Assembly: GCF_000262465.1 (NCBI RefSeq)
Contig: NZ_CM001489.1
Coordinates: forward strand, 1,275,781 to 1,339,780
Length of the DNA stretch: 64,000 nt
Direction of reading: 5' to 3'
DNA from: Frankia sp. QA3
GTDB lineage: Bacteria > Actinomycetota > Actinomycetes > Frankiales > Frankiaceae
The notes under the pieces were generated by a model. The model was not told the origin of the DNA, made no database searches, and was given only the letters and a program-made list of their open reading frames with translations. Shown here one piece after another: positions 31,998 to 41,178 of this stretch. Both the position numbers and the translations under genes were made by a program. How positions within the stretch are numbered: the first letter of the stretch is position 1; each line of letters opens with the position of its first letter.

Positions 31998-34097
31998 ATG
32001 TTCTCGACAGTGCTGGTGGCCAACCGCGGGGAGATCGCCGTCCGGGTGATCCGCACCCTGCGCGAGCTCGGCATCGAATCGGTCGCGGTCTACTCCGACG
32101 CCGACGCGGGCGCGCGCCACGTGCGGGAGGCCGACGTCGCCGTGCGGATCGGGCCGGCGCCCGCCCGCGAGTCCTACCTGAACATCCCCGCGGTCCTGGC
32201 CGCGGCGACCTCCACCGGGGCGCAGGCCATCCATCCCGGGTACGGATTCCTGTCGGAGAACGCGGAGTTCGCGGCCGCCTGCACCGAGGCGGGGATCGTC
32301 TTCATCGGGCCGCCCGCGCGGGCCGTGGAGGTGATGGGAGACAAGATCACCGCCCGGCGGGCGGTCGCCGCGGCGGGGGTCCCCGTCGTCCCGGGCCGTG
32401 ACGACCCGGCGATGACCAACGCCGATCTGCTCGCCGCGGCCGACCAGGTCGGCTATCCGGTGCTGATCAAGCCGTCCGCCGGCGGTGGCGGCAAGGGCAT
32501 GCGGGTGGTCACCGACGCCTCCCGGCTGGCCGCGGAGGTCATCGGCGCGCGCCGGGAGGCCGCCGCGGCGTTCGGCGACGACACCCTGTTCGTCGAGCGG
32601 TACGTGCAGACGCCCCGCCACATCGAGGTCCAGGTCCTCGCCGACGCGCACGGCACCGTCGTGCACCTCGGCGAGCGGGAGTGCAGCCTGCAGCGGCGTC
32701 ACCAGAAGGTGATCGAGGAGGCCCCGTCGGTCCTTCTCACCCCGCAGGCCCGGGAACGGATGGGGGCGGCGGCGGTCGCCACGGCCGCCTCGGTCGGCTA
32801 CGTCGGGGCGGGCACGGTCGAGTTCCTCGTCGCCGCGGCGAACCCGGAGGAGTTCTTCTTCCTGGAGATGAACACCCGCCTGCAGGTCGAACATCCGGTC
32901 ACCGAGCTGGTGACCGGGATCGACCTCGTCGCCGAACAGCTGCGCGTCGCGGCCGGGGAACCACTCGGCTACACCCAGGCCGACATCCGGCTGACCGGCC
33001 ACGCGGTGGAGGCCCGGGTGTACGCGGAGGACGCCGCGCGCGGCTTCCTGCCGACCGGCGGGCGGGTCCTGCGGCTGGACGAGCCGTCGGGGCCCGCGGT
33101 CCGGATCGACTCGGGGCTGCGCCTGGGCGCCACCGTCGGGTCCACCTACGACCCGATGCTGGCCAAGGTCATCGCCTACGGGCCCGACCGGGACACCGCG
33201 CTGGACCGGCTCGACCGGGCCCTGGCCCGCACCTGCGTGCTCGGCGTGACCACCAACATCGGCTTCCTGCGGGCCCTGCTCGACCATCCGGACACCCGGG
33301 CCGGGCGGCTCGACACCGGGCTGATCGAGCGGGACCTCGACGCGCTCGTCGCCGCCGCCCCGGGCGCGGCCGACGTCCCGGCCGTGTACGCGCTGGCCCG
33401 CCTGCTGGAGCTGACGCCGGACACGCCGTTCGTCGACCCCTGGGACGTCCCCAGCGGGTGGCGGCCCGGCGAGCATTCGTCGCTGCACTGGACGATCACG
33501 GCCGCGGGCCTCGCCGGACCGGTCGACGTCACCATCCGGGGCACCCCCGCGGACGCGCTGGTCGCCGTCGACGGCGGCGAGCCGATCCCGGCCGCGGTCG
33601 AGTGGGCTGAGGCGAGCCCGGGAACTGGGGCGAGCGCGGGAACCGGGACGAGCCCGGGGACTGGGGTGAATCCGGGGGCCGGGGCGGGCGCGGGCGGGTC
33701 GGGGGGCCGGCTGTCGGCCGGCGGCGAGCTGGTGGTGACCCTGGCTGGCCGTGCCCGCCGGTGGCGGGTGGTCGCCGACGGTGCCACGCTCTGGCTGGGC
33801 GTCGACGGCGCCGCGTGGCCCGTGTCCGAACACCGCCGCCGCTCGGCCACCGCCACGGTGGAGGCCGGCGGCGAGGCCCGCAGCCCCATGCCCGGCACCG
33901 TCATCGCGGTGCATGCCGCCGCGGGTGACGAGGTGGCCGCCGGCGCGCCGCTGGTCGTCGTCGAGGCGATGAAGATGGAGCACACCGTCGGCGCCCCGGT
34001 CGCAGGCAGGGTCAAGGACGTCCTCGTCGGCGTCGGCGAGCAGGTCACCCTCGACGCGGTGCTCGCCGTCGTCGACCCGGCCCCCGCCGCAACCTGA
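31998..34097 (+). CDS. accA1: Acyl-CoA carboxylase biotin carboxylase/BCCP (alpha) subunit, AccA1-like
   Basis: A 699-residue subunit. It has the biotin carboxylase domain ([20 protein letters not shown] at the start, ATP-grasp [34 protein letters not shown]), a linker domain, and a C-terminal biotinyl domain with the target lysine in [11 protein letters not shown] 31998 is fixed by GGGAGG 7 bp upstream. Residues ~537-565 are a Gly/Thr/Pro/Ala repeat (SPGTGxxxGTG, 18-bp units) in the flexible linker, longer than usual. It supplies carboxybiotin to AccD1; together they probably form 3-methylcrotonyl-CoA carboxylase. Confidence 0.93.
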   Translation: MFSTVLVANRGEIAVRVIRTLRELGIESVAVYSDADAGARHVREADVAVRIGPAPARESYLNIPAVLAAATSTGAQAIHPGYGFLSENAEFAAACTEAGIVFIGPPARAVEVMGDKITARRAVAAAGVPVVPGRDDPAMTNADLLAAADQVGYPVLIKPSAGGGGKGMRVVTDASRLAAEVIGARREAAAAFGDDTLFVERYVQTPRHIEVQVLADAHGTVVHLGERECSLQRRHQKVIEEAPSVLLTPQARERMGAAAVATAASVGYVGAGTVEFLVAAANPEEFFFLEMNTRLQVEHPVTELVTGIDLVAEQLRVAAGEPLGYTQADIRLTGHAVEARVYAEDAARGFLPTGGRVLRLDEPSGPAVRIDSGLRLGATVGSTYDPMLAKVIAYGPDRDTALDRLDRALARTCVLGVTTNIGFLRALLDHPDTRAGRLDTGLIERDLDALVAAAPGAADVPAVYALARLLELTPDTPFVDPWDVPSGWRPGEHSSLHWTITAAGLAGPVDVTIRGTPADALVAVDGGEPIPAAVEWAEASPGTGASAGTGTSPGTGVNPGAGAGAGGSGGRLSAGGELVVTLAGRARRWRVVADGATLWLGVDGAAWPVSEHRRRSATATVEAGGEARSPMPGTVIAVHAAAGDEVAAGAPLVVVEAMKMEHTVGAPVAGRVKDVLVGVGEQVTLDAVLAVVDPAPAAT

Positions 34098-34106
34098 ACC
34101 CCGCAC

Positions 34107-34155
34107 CCCGAAGCCGCAGCCCCGAAGCCGCAGCCCCGAAGCCGCAGCCCCGAAG
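34107..34155 (+). repeat. 14-bp tandem repeat between accA1 and fadE
   Basis: Three perfect copies of CCCGAAGCCGCAGC and a partial fourth that merges into the AAGGAG ribosome site of the next gene. Copy changes would alter the spacing of the operon but not the start region. Confidence 0.92.
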
Positions 34156-34164
34156 GAGAAGATC

Positions 34165-35316
34165 ATGCCCGACACCCGGTTGAGCGAGGACCAGGAGTCG
34201 CTGCGCAAGCTCGTCGAACAGTTCGCCCGCGAGGTCGTGGCGCCGGCGGCGGCGGCGCACGACGAGGCGAAGACGTTCCCCTACGAGGTCGTCGCGCAGA
34301 TGGCGCAGATGGGGCTGTTCGGCCTGCCGTTCCCGGAGTCCGTCGGCGGGCAGGGGGCGGACTACTTCACCCTGTGCCTGGCGATCGAGGAGCTGGCGCG
34401 GGTGGACTCGTCGGTGGCGATCACCCTGGAGGCCGGGGTCGGGCTGGGAGCGATGCCGGTGTACCGGTTCGGCTCCGACGCGCAGAAGGAGCGGTGGCTG
34501 CCGCTGCTGACGTCGGGGCGGGCGCTGGGCGCGTTCGGCCTGACCGAACCCGGCGCCGGCAGCGACGCGGGCGGCACCCGCACCACCGCCAGCCTCGACG
34601 GCGACGAGTGGGTCATCAACGGGTCGAAGGCGTTCATCACCAACTCGGGCACCGACATCACCCGGCTGGTGACGGTGACCGCGGTGACCGGGCAGACCGC
34701 CGCTGGGCGCAAGGAGATCTCGGCGATCCTGGTGCCGGTGCCGACCGCGGGCTTCACCGCGCAGCCCGCCTACTCGAAGGTCGGCTGGCACGCCTCCGAC
34801 ACTCACCCGTTGACGTTCGACGACGTGCGGGTGCCGGCGGAGAACCTGCTCGGCGCGCGGGGCCGCGGGTACGCGAACTTCCTGAGCATCCTCGACGAGG
34901 GGCGCATCGCCATCTCGGCGCTGGCGGTGGGGCTCGCCCAGGCCTGCGTCGACGAGAGCGTGCGCTACGCCAAGGAGCGGGAGGCGTTCGGCGCGCCGAT
35001 CGGGCGCAACCAGGCCATCGCCTTCAAGATCGCGGAGATGGAGACGCGGACGTACGTCGCGCGGGCGGCCTACTACGACGCCGCCTCCCGGATGCTCGCC
35101 GGCCAGCCGTTCAAGAAGCAGGCCGCGATGGCGAAGCTGTTCTCCTCGGAGGCGGCCGTCACCAACGCCCGGGAGGCGACCCAGATCTTCGGCGGGTACG
35201 GGTTCATGAACGAGTACCCGGTGGCCCGGCACTGGCGGGACTCCAAGATCCTCGAGATCGGGGAGGGCACCAGCGAGGTGCAGAAGATGCTCATCGCCCG
35301 CGACCTCGGCCTGTAG
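34165..35316 (+). CDS. Acyl-CoA dehydrogenase, FadE19/isovaleryl-type
   Basis: A 383-residue dehydrogenase of the short/branched-chain type. It has GAFGLTEPGAGSDAGGTRTT, WVINGSKAFITNSG, and the C-terminal ATQIFGGYGFMNEYPVARHW with KILEIGEGTSEVQKML, where the family's catalytic base region lies. ATG 34165 has AAGGAG upstream. Third gene of the accD1-accA1-fadE operon, the order found at Rv2502c-Rv2500c in M. tuberculosis. It would oxidise isovaleryl-CoA or a similar branched acyl-CoA to the enoyl-CoA that the carboxylase uses. Confidence 0.9.
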   Translation: MPDTRLSEDQESLRKLVEQFAREVVAPAAAAHDEAKTFPYEVVAQMAQMGLFGLPFPESVGGQGADYFTLCLAIEELARVDSSVAITLEAGVGLGAMPVYRFGSDAQKERWLPLLTSGRALGAFGLTEPGAGSDAGGTRTTASLDGDEWVINGSKAFITNSGTDITRLVTVTAVTGQTAAGRKEISAILVPVPTAGFTAQPAYSKVGWHASDTHPLTFDDVRVPAENLLGARGRGYANFLSILDEGRIAISALAVGLAQACVDESVRYAKEREAFGAPIGRNQAIAFKIAEMETRTYVARAAYYDAASRMLAGQPFKKQAAMAKLFSSEAAVTNAREATQIFGGYGFMNEYPVARHWRDSKILEIGEGTSEVQKMLIARDLGL

Positions 35317-35427
35317 GCGGCGCACGGTGCACACCGCCGGGGGGCACTCAGGCCAGGACCGGGAGGGTGTACCGGAGCAGCGCGCCGACCCCGCCGGTGG
35401 GTGAACCGCGGCGCGCCTCGAGACCGG

Positions 35428-36327
35428 TCAGTACCGACGACCACCCGGTGATCCCGGCTGTCGGGACCGCAGGCCCAGCCCGTCCGCGAGCTCCCGCCAC
35501 TGGGCCAGGGGCAGCCCCTGCGCCTGCGGCGTGAGGATCTGGACGGCGACGTGGTCGGCGCCCGCCTTGTGGTGCTGCTCGACCCTGCCCCGGATCGCCT
35601 CGACGGTGCCCCACGCGACCAGAGCGTCGACCAGGCGGTTGCTGCCGAGCCCGGCGAGGTCGTCGTCGACGAAGCCGAGCCGGCGCAGATTGTCCGTGTA
35701 GTTGGGCAACGTCAGGTAGAGGGCGAGCGCGCGGCGCGCGATCGCCCGGGCCTCGGCGGCGTCCGACGTCAGGACGGCCTTCTGCTCTGGGGCGAGCAGC
35801 GGACCGAAACCGAGCAGGTCGCGGGCCCGCCAGGTGTGCTCGGGGGTCACCAGGTACGGGTGCGCGCCGGCGGTCCGCTCGGCGGCGAGGTTCAGCATCC
35901 GCGGCCCGAGCGCGGCGAGCACGCGGGCGTCGCGCGGGATCCGGGACTGGGGCAGGTCCAGCCGGTCGAGGTAGCCCTCCACGGCCCGCAACGGGTGCCA
36001 GTGGCGTTCGCCGACGATCGGCCCGTGGCCCGCACCGATGCCGATCAGCAGCCGGTTCGGATGGGACCTCGCCACCCGGGCGTAGCTGTCCGCGACCACC
36101 CCTGCCGGCTCGCTCCAGATGTTGAGGATGCCGGTGGCCGCGGCGAGGTGCCGGCTGGCGGCCAGCAGCGCCTCCGGCAGCTCGAGGTCCGCCTTCGCCC
36201 CGCCGATCCAGACGGCGCCGTAGCCGAGCTCGTCCAGCTCGGCGGCGGCATCCGACCGGGCGCCCGCGTCGTCTGGCCATCGCGTGATGGGCGTCCAGAC
36301 GCCGACCTTGTCGATGTCTACCGTCAT
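35428..36327 (-). CDS. LLM-class F420-dependent oxidoreductase (TIGR03620 type)
   Basis: A 299-residue luciferase-fold protein: DIDKVGVWTPITRWPDDAGA, ELDELGYGAVWIGGAKADLE, HPNRLLIGIGAGHGPIVGER and VLAALGPRMLNLAAERTAGA are typical. ATG 36327 is preferred because GGGAG lies 7 bp upstream; a longer in-frame start at 36405 has none. It likely uses F420H2 or FMNH2; the substrate is unknown. It is convergent with the fadE gene (111-bp gap) and stands alone. Confidence 0.82.
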   Translation of the reverse strand: MTVDIDKVGVWTPITRWPDDAGARSDAAAELDELGYGAVWIGGAKADLELPEALLAASRHLAAATGILNIWSEPAGVVADSYARVARSHPNRLLIGIGAGHGPIVGERHWHPLRAVEGYLDRLDLPQSRIPRDARVLAALGPRMLNLAAERTAGAHPYLVTPEHTWRARDLLGFGPLLAPEQKAVLTSDAAEARAIARRALALYLTLPNYTDNLRRLGFVDDDLAGLGSNRLVDALVAWGTVEAIRGRVEQHHKAGADHVAVQILTPQAQGLPLAQWRELADGLGLRSRQPGSPGGRRY

Positions 36328-36484
36328 GGTTCGCTCCCTCGGCGCTTGCGTGGGCGATCCCCGGTGTGGACGCGGATTTCCTACCCGGACGCCGCGGCCC
36401 GGCACACCGGCGCGCGGCGTCCGGGCCCGGCGTTCGGCCAGGTCCGCGGGCGCTCGTCGGGCCAGGGGAGGCTGGTCTCCCTGG

Positions 36485-37033
36485 TCAGGTCCGGTCGGCG
36501 CCGCCGAACACGGCCCGGGCGGCGGTGACCCGCAGCTCGTCGAGCACCTCCGCCTGCCTGCGGGCGCGGTCGAGCAGCACGTCGAGTCGGGCCTGGTCGA
36601 TCTGGTCGTACCGGTCGGCCACGGCCCGCAGGGTGTGCCAGGCCGCCGACTTGCCCGCCACCCCGATCCGCAGCGTCTCGAGCTCGATCACGGTGCTCAG
36701 CGAGGAGCGGCGCACCAGTCGACCGTTGGACTTCATCCGGCCCGCCATCTCGGCAGCCCAACCAGCGGCGATCTTGTATTTCCGCTCGGGGACGCCGAGC
36801 GCGCGCATCAGGTCGAGCAGCGCGTCGCGGTCCTCGGCGATCTCCGACGCCACCCTCGCCAGTGCGTCACCGGACGGTGTTCCGCGGTGGGCCGTCGCCG
36901 TACGGCGGGCGAGCCGCAGCCCGGCGGTGGACCCGGCCAGGTGGTCGTTCAGATAGATGCCGAGCGGATCCGGGCCGGCATGCGCCCCGGCCACGCGGCC
37001 GCCGGTGATGGTCTCGGTACTGGCGTCACTCAT
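36485..37033 (-). CDS. Conserved hypothetical, helical-bundle protein
   Basis: A 182-residue protein that looks almost entirely helical: IYLNDHLAGSTAGLRLARRT, ALARVASEIAEDRDALLDLM, WAAEMAGRMKSNGRLVRRSS, KSAAWHTLRAVADRYDQIDQ. This ferritin-like four-helix pattern is known from actinobacterial hypotheticals, but the metal-binding ExxH pairs of true ferritins are not clear. No function can be given. ATG 37033 has GGGAGG upstream. Its 5' leader holds three 19-bp repeats. Confidence 0.75.
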   Translation of the reverse strand: MSDASTETITGGRVAGAHAGPDPLGIYLNDHLAGSTAGLRLARRTATAHRGTPSGDALARVASEIAEDRDALLDLMRALGVPERKYKIAAGWAAEMAGRMKSNGRLVRRSSLSTVIELETLRIGVAGKSAAWHTLRAVADRYDQIDQARLDVLLDRARRQAEVLDELRVTAARAVFGGADRT

Positions 37034-37060
37034 GCCGCGCCTCCCTCGTTCGGGCTCACA

Positions 37061-37117
37061 GCCACAAGCCCGTCCTGCGGCCACAAGCCCGTCCTGCGGC
37101 CACAAGCCCGGCCCGCG
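37061..37117 (-). repeat. Three 19-bp repeats in a 5' leader
   Basis: GCCACAAGCCCGTCCTGCG twice, then a variant. They lie 28-84 bp upstream of the helical-bundle gene. Confidence 0.88.
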
Positions 37118-37307
37118 GCCGGGTCCGTCCCGCCGCCACGGGTCCGTCCTGCGGTAGGTGTCTCCGGCCGGGCCCGGGATAACCGGCGCGGGAGATTCCT
37201 GGGGTGGACGCTTTTCGGTCGACGCCCGTCGGGTAGGCACCTCGACGTACGTGTCCATCCAATTACCTTAAGTGACTTCATGCTGCGTCGACCTGCGGAG
37301 GCACCTC

Positions 37308-37823
37308 ATGACACTGCCCGCGCTGAGAACCCGACGTCCGGCAACAGCCGCCAGCTGGGATCCGTTCCGGGAGATCGAGGACACCTGGTCCCGGCTGGGC
37401 AGCCTGCTCGGTGACGTCGTCGGCCCGGAAGCCGTATCGGTCGGACCGCTGGCCGTCGCCGCAGCCCCGATCGACATCGAGGAGACCGACGACGCCTACA
37501 TCATCGAGCTCGAGCTTCCCGGTGTGCGCCGCGAGGACGTCTCCATCGACCTGAGCGGCAACGAGCTGCAGGTCACCGGTGAGATCAAGGAGCGGGAACG
37601 CAAGGGCACACTGCGCCGCCAGACTCGCAAGGTCGGCAGCTTCGAACATCGCATCGTGCTGCCCGAGGAGGTGGACCCGGACTCGGTGGACGCCAGGCTC
37701 GCCGACGGCGTGCTGACCATCCGCCTCGGCAAGTCGAGGCAGCGGCAGCCCAGGCGCATCGAGGTCACCAGCGGTGCCAGCGGTGCCGGTCCGGGCGGGA
37801 CTGGCGGCGAAGCTGGCCGCTGA
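37308..37823 (+). CDS. Hsp20/alpha-crystallin small heat-shock protein
   Basis: A 171-residue small heat-shock protein. The alpha-crystallin domain spans residues ~50-150 (DIEETDDAYIIELELPGVRR, VDARLADGVLTIRLGKS; the A-x-x-x-n-GVL motif is ADGVLTI). WDPFREIEDTW near the start is the usual N-terminal helix. ATG 37308 has GGAGG upstream. It would hold denaturing proteins in an ATP-independent way. An AT-rich CCTTAAGTGACTTCATG lies upstream, in promoter position; it is not a clear HAIR box. Confidence 0.92.
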   Translation: MTLPALRTRRPATAASWDPFREIEDTWSRLGSLLGDVVGPEAVSVGPLAVAAAPIDIEETDDAYIIELELPGVRREDVSIDLSGNELQVTGEIKERERKGTLRRQTRKVGSFEHRIVLPEEVDPDSVDARLADGVLTIRLGKSRQRQPRRIEVTSGASGAGPGGTGGEAGR

Positions 37824-37861
37824 GCCCACAGCCGCGGGTGGAGGACCTCGCCGCCGCCTGC

Positions 37862-37896
37862 CGTGGTTCGCGCTCCCACGCGGAGCGCGAACCACG
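37862..37896. terminator. Strong hairpin between convergent genes
   Basis: A perfect 14-bp stem, CGTGGTTCGCGCTC paired with GAGCGCGAACCACG, and a 7-base loop. It lies between the ends of Hsp20 and the Ddl-like gene, so it can stop both transcripts. A near-identical stem is found at 41179-41220. Confidence 0.8.
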
Positions 37897-37937
37897 AGCG
37901 CCGTCCGCCCCGCGCCGGATCAGCGCCCCGCGCCGGA

Positions 37938-38894
37938 TCAGCGCCCCGCGCGGGTCATCGCGTGGGCGGCGAGGTCCCGGCACGCCACCGCGAAGTCGAG
38001 GCCCGCCCCGGCGAGTCCCATCGGCCAGGTGCTCGTCTCCGTGAGCCCCGGCGCGATGTTCGTCTCCAGGTACCAGACCGTCCCGGCGTGGTCCACGATC
38101 AGATCGGTACGAGAAAGATCACGCAGTCCCAGGACGCGGTGGGCGGTCAGCGCCGCGTCGGCCGCCGCGGCGGCGGCCCGCGGATCGAGCCGGGCCGGGA
38201 CGACGAACCGGGTCTCGCCCGCGGTGTAGCGGGCGGCGTAGTCGTAGACCCCGCTGGCCGGCATGATCTCGACGGCGGGCAGGGCCACCGGCCCGTCCGC
38301 GGTGTCGATCACGCCGACGGCGACCTCCACCCCGGTGACCGCCCGCTCGATCAGGGCCCAGTCGTGGTATCCCACGCACGTCATCAGCGCGGCGGGCAGG
38401 TCGGCGGCGGCGGCCACGTAGCTGACGCCGAACGCCGACCCGCCGGCCCGCGGCTTGACCACGACAGCAAGCCCGAGCCGCTGCACGATCCGGGCGATGA
38501 GCTGCCCCGCGCCGAGATCGTGGAAGGCTTCTTTCGGCAGGGTCACCGAGGCCGGCGTGGACAGCCCGGCCGCGGCCACGGCCGCCTTCGCGGTCGGCTT
38601 GTCGAAGGCGACCCGGCAGGCGTCCGGGGTCGCCCCGACGTAGGGGACGCCGAGCAGGTCCAGCACCTCCCGCACGGTCCCGTCCTCGCCGGACACCCCG
38701 TGCAGGACCGGGAAGACCACGGCGGGGGCGTCGTCGGTGAGGGCATCGATCAGGTCGGCGTCGGCGTCGCGCACCTCGGCGTCGACGCCGATGCGCACCA
38801 GCGCCTCCTGTAGCCGGCGTCCGGAGCGCAGCGACACCTCCCGCTCGGGGGAGATGCCACCGGCGAGGACGAGCACCCGGTCCAGATCCGTCAT
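37938..38894 (-). CDS. D-alanine--D-alanine ligase-like ATP-grasp enzyme
   Basis: A 318-residue ATP-grasp protein. The family segments are VLAGGISPEREVSLRSGRRL at the N-terminus, VFPVLHGVSGEDGTVREVLD, VVKPRAGGSAFGVSYV, and WYLETNIAPGLTETSTWPM with the metal-binding E-x-N. It would join two D-alanines for peptidoglycan, or be a paralogue making another dipeptide, since actinobacteria usually carry a longer essential Ddl. ATG 38894 has GAGGGAC upstream. An aminotransferase gene lies upstream on the same strand, so the two may be one operon. Confidence 0.87.
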   Translation of the reverse strand: MTDLDRVLVLAGGISPEREVSLRSGRRLQEALVRIGVDAEVRDADADLIDALTDDAPAVVFPVLHGVSGEDGTVREVLDLLGVPYVGATPDACRVAFDKPTAKAAVAAAGLSTPASVTLPKEAFHDLGAGQLIARIVQRLGLAVVVKPRAGGSAFGVSYVAAAADLPAALMTCVGYHDWALIERAVTGVEVAVGVIDTADGPVALPAVEIMPASGVYDYAARYTAGETRFVVPARLDPRAAAAAADAALTAHRVLGLRDLSRTDLIVDHAGTVWYLETNIAPGLTETSTWPMGLAGAGLDFAVACRDLAAHAMTRAGR

Positions 38895-38945
38895 CGTCAC
38901 GTCCCTCACAATGTCGGCGGTCAGAAGGATGCGCCCGGTCGCGGT

Positions 38946-39035
38946 GCCGGCCCGTCCTGTGCCGGCCCGTCCTGTGCCGGCCGGCCCTGCGCCGGCCGGC
39001 CCTGCGCCGGTCGGCCCTGCGCGGGTCCGCCCTCA
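38946..39035 (-). repeat. Six 15-bp repeats downstream of the aminotransferase
   Basis: Units of the type GCCGGCCCGTCCTGT, GCCGGCCGGCCCTGC. In the minus frame that continues the aminotransferase after a frameshift, they read as AQGRP/AQDGP pentapeptides. Confidence 0.9.
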
Positions 39036-40292
39036 GCCTGGCCGCCCTGGGCGGGGCCGAACGTCGCCAGCAGTTCCAGCTCCCGGCGCAGGGTCGCGCC
39101 GAGGCGCAACGCCCTGCGTGATCCGGGCCGGCGACGGGAAGCAGTACGACAGGCGCAGCTCGTTGCGGCCCTGCCCGTCGGCGTAGAACCCGCGCCCCGG
39201 GACGTAGGCCACCCGGGCGGCCACCGCCCGCGGCAGCATCGCCCGCGGCAGCATCGCCCGCGTGTCGATCCCCTCGGGCAGGCGCAGCCAGACGAAGAAG
39301 CCGCCCGCCGGCCGCGTCCAGGACGCGTCCTCGGGCATCTCGGCCGCCAGGGCGGACAGCATCGCGTCGCGGCGCTCCCGGTACAGCTCGCGGAAGACCT
39401 TCAGCTGTTCGGGCCACGGCTGCGTGGCCAGGTAGCGGTCGACGGCGAGCTGCGCGAACACGGAATGGGACAGCATCGCGGACTCGGCCGCGAGCACGAG
39501 CCGGTCCTTGACGGCCGGCGGCGCCAGCGCCCAGCCGACCCGCAGCCCCGGCGCCAGCGTCTTGGGGAACGATCCGAGGTACACGACATCGTCGGGCGCG
39601 TCCGCGCGCAACGCCCGCATCGGTTCGCCGTCGAAGCCGAGCAGGCCGTACGGGTTGTCCTCCACGACCAGCACCCCGGCGCGACGGCACGCCTGCACCA
39701 CCAGGCCGCGGCGTTCCCCCGCGAGCGTGACGCCGGCCGGGTTCTGGAACGTCGGCACGGTGTAGAGCATCTTCACCGTGCGCCCCGCCGCGGCCAGCCG
39801 GGTGAGCGTCTCGGACAGCGCCTGGGGATCGAGCCCGTCGTCGTCCATCGGCACGTGGACCACCTGCGCCTGGTGGGCCGCGAACACGTTGAGCGCCGTC
39901 ACGTAGGTCGGCGCCTCGGTGAGGACGACGTCGGCGGGATCGAGGAAGATGCGGGCGACGAGGTCGAGCGCCTGCTGCGAACCGACGGTCACGACGACGT
40001 TGTCCGGGCTCGCGTCGATGCCCTCCATCGCCATCACGCCGCAGATGCGTTCCCGCAGGCCGGGATCGCCCTGGGCACCCCCGTACTGCAGGGCGACGGG
40101 ACCGCGCTGCAGCACCAGCTCGGACATGGTCTGGGCGACGGCGTCCATCGGCAGCGCGGAGACATCCGGCATGCCGCCCGCCAGGGACACGATCTCCGGC
40201 CGGGAGGCCACCGCGAATAACGCCCGCACCTCGGACGCGACCATGCCGCGCGCCCGCTCGGAATACCTCGGCCGCCAGGGATCCAGACTCAC
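39033..40292 (-). CDS. PLP-dependent aminotransferase class I/II (LysN-like), C-terminus frameshifted
   Basis: A 419-residue fold-type I aminotransferase. The markers are SLAGGMPDVSALP, LQYGGAQGDPGLRERICGVM, TVPTFQNPAGVTL, the PLP lysine in YLGSFPKTLAPGLRVGW, and GRNELRLSYCFPSPARI. The family is that of 2-aminoadipate/aromatic aminotransferases. GTG 40292 has no good ribosome site. From residue ~395 the frame looks wrong: the neighbouring frame from about 39109 gives LRLGATLRRELELLATFG, the expected C-terminal helix, then an AQGRP repeat tail to 38921. A one-base frameshift near 39112 (natural or sequencing) is likely, so the native protein would be longer. Confidence 0.85.
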   Translation of the reverse strand: MSLDPWRPRYSERARGMVASEVRALFAVASRPEIVSLAGGMPDVSALPMDAVAQTMSELVLQRGPVALQYGGAQGDPGLRERICGVMAMEGIDASPDNVVVTVGSQQALDLVARIFLDPADVVLTEAPTYVTALNVFAAHQAQVVHVPMDDDGLDPQALSETLTRLAAAGRTVKMLYTVPTFQNPAGVTLAGERRGLVVQACRRAGVLVVEDNPYGLLGFDGEPMRALRADAPDDVVYLGSFPKTLAPGLRVGWALAPPAVKDRLVLAAESAMLSHSVFAQLAVDRYLATQPWPEQLKVFRELYRERRDAMLSALAAEMPEDASWTRPAGGFFVWLRLPEGIDTRAMLPRAMLPRAVAARVAYVPGRGFYADGQGRNELRLSYCFPSPARITQGVAPRRDPAPGAGTAGDVRPRPGRPG

Positions 40293-40534
40293 CGGGTGAC
40301 ACTACCGTCCGCACCGCGGATCGGCCCTCTTCGCGCCGATCAGCTTCCCGAACCACCAGGATCCGGGGAACTTGCCGACGCCCGTCTTCCGGTCGGACAG
40401 CGGCCAGGTCGTGCCGAGGATTAATCACGGTTTCAGGCTGGCAAACCGTGGCCAGGCCTCGGCACGATTCTGTACTCGACCGATCACGGGCGGATGCGGC
40501 AGTCGGCGGCTTACGGAACCCGTGGCTTACTTGT

Positions 40535-41146
40535 CTAGCGCCAGGCGGCGGTGATGGTGGTGGAGGGCACCACGAAGGCGATGTTGCGCATGGTGTAGCG
40601 CACGACGGTCTCGGCGTATTCGTACGGGTCGCTCGCGATGCAGTCCGGCGGGATGACGACCGTGTAGCCGAGGTTCATCGCCTCGATCGCCGTCCCCAGG
40701 ACCGCGATGTTCAACGAGACGCCGGTGACGATCAGGGTGGAGACCTTCGTGTTGCGCAGGTACTGGTCGAGGCCGGTGGCGAAGAAGCCGGTGAGGCCCT
40801 GCTCCCGGCGGAACACGACATCCTCCGGGCGCGGCGCGATCTGGGGCATCACCGGGCCCTGACCCCCGGTGGTACCGCCGGCCGACGACGCCCGCAGGTT
40901 CACGAACGTGTTGTGCGCGAAGCCGAAGCCGTCGGGGCGCCGTTCGTCGGTGCAGTAGTAGATCCGCACGCCCGCCTTACGGCCCGCGTCGAAAAGCGCG
41001 GAAAGATTATCGAGCAGTCCGGTCCGCCGGGCGGACTCGGCGAGGCCGGGCAATAACGGTCGGTCGCCCAGCAGGTTTTCCTGGCATTCCATGTTCACGA
41101 TCGCGGTCTTGGCCGGATCCAGGTGTGGCGTCACGTCGAGAGGCAT
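40535..41146 (-). CDS. Cysteine-hydrolase (isochorismatase) fold protein without the catalytic triad (second copy)
   Basis: A 203-residue protein of the isochorismatase-like fold. As in the protein encoded at 17405-18055, the catalytic residues are replaced: Glu20 (VNMECQENL) for the Asp, Arg in VFRREQGLTGF for the Lys, and Ala in TGVSLNIAVLGTAIEAMNLG where the Cys should be. The clean, shared pattern E-R-A points to a separate subfamily with another chemistry or a binding role, not random decay. ATG 41146 is taken; a GTG four codons upstream is possible. It follows katA but is separated from it by three hairpins. Confidence 0.8.
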   Translation of the reverse strand: MPLDVTPHLDPAKTAIVNMECQENLLGDRPLLPGLAESARRTGLLDNLSALFDAGRKAGVRIYYCTDERRPDGFGFAHNTFVNLRASSAGGTTGGQGPVMPQIAPRPEDVVFRREQGLTGFFATGLDQYLRNTKVSTLIVTGVSLNIAVLGTAIEAMNLGYTVVIPPDCIASDPYEYAETVVRYTMRNIAFVVPSTTITAAWR

Positions 41147-41178
41147 GGGCGTCACGCTACCCGGGAGGGCCCGCCCGG

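Noticed and set aside
37270..37300. HspR/HAIR operator upstream of Hsp20
   Set aside because: CCTTAAGTGACTTCATG does not keep the CTTGAGT-N7-ACTCAAG spacing.
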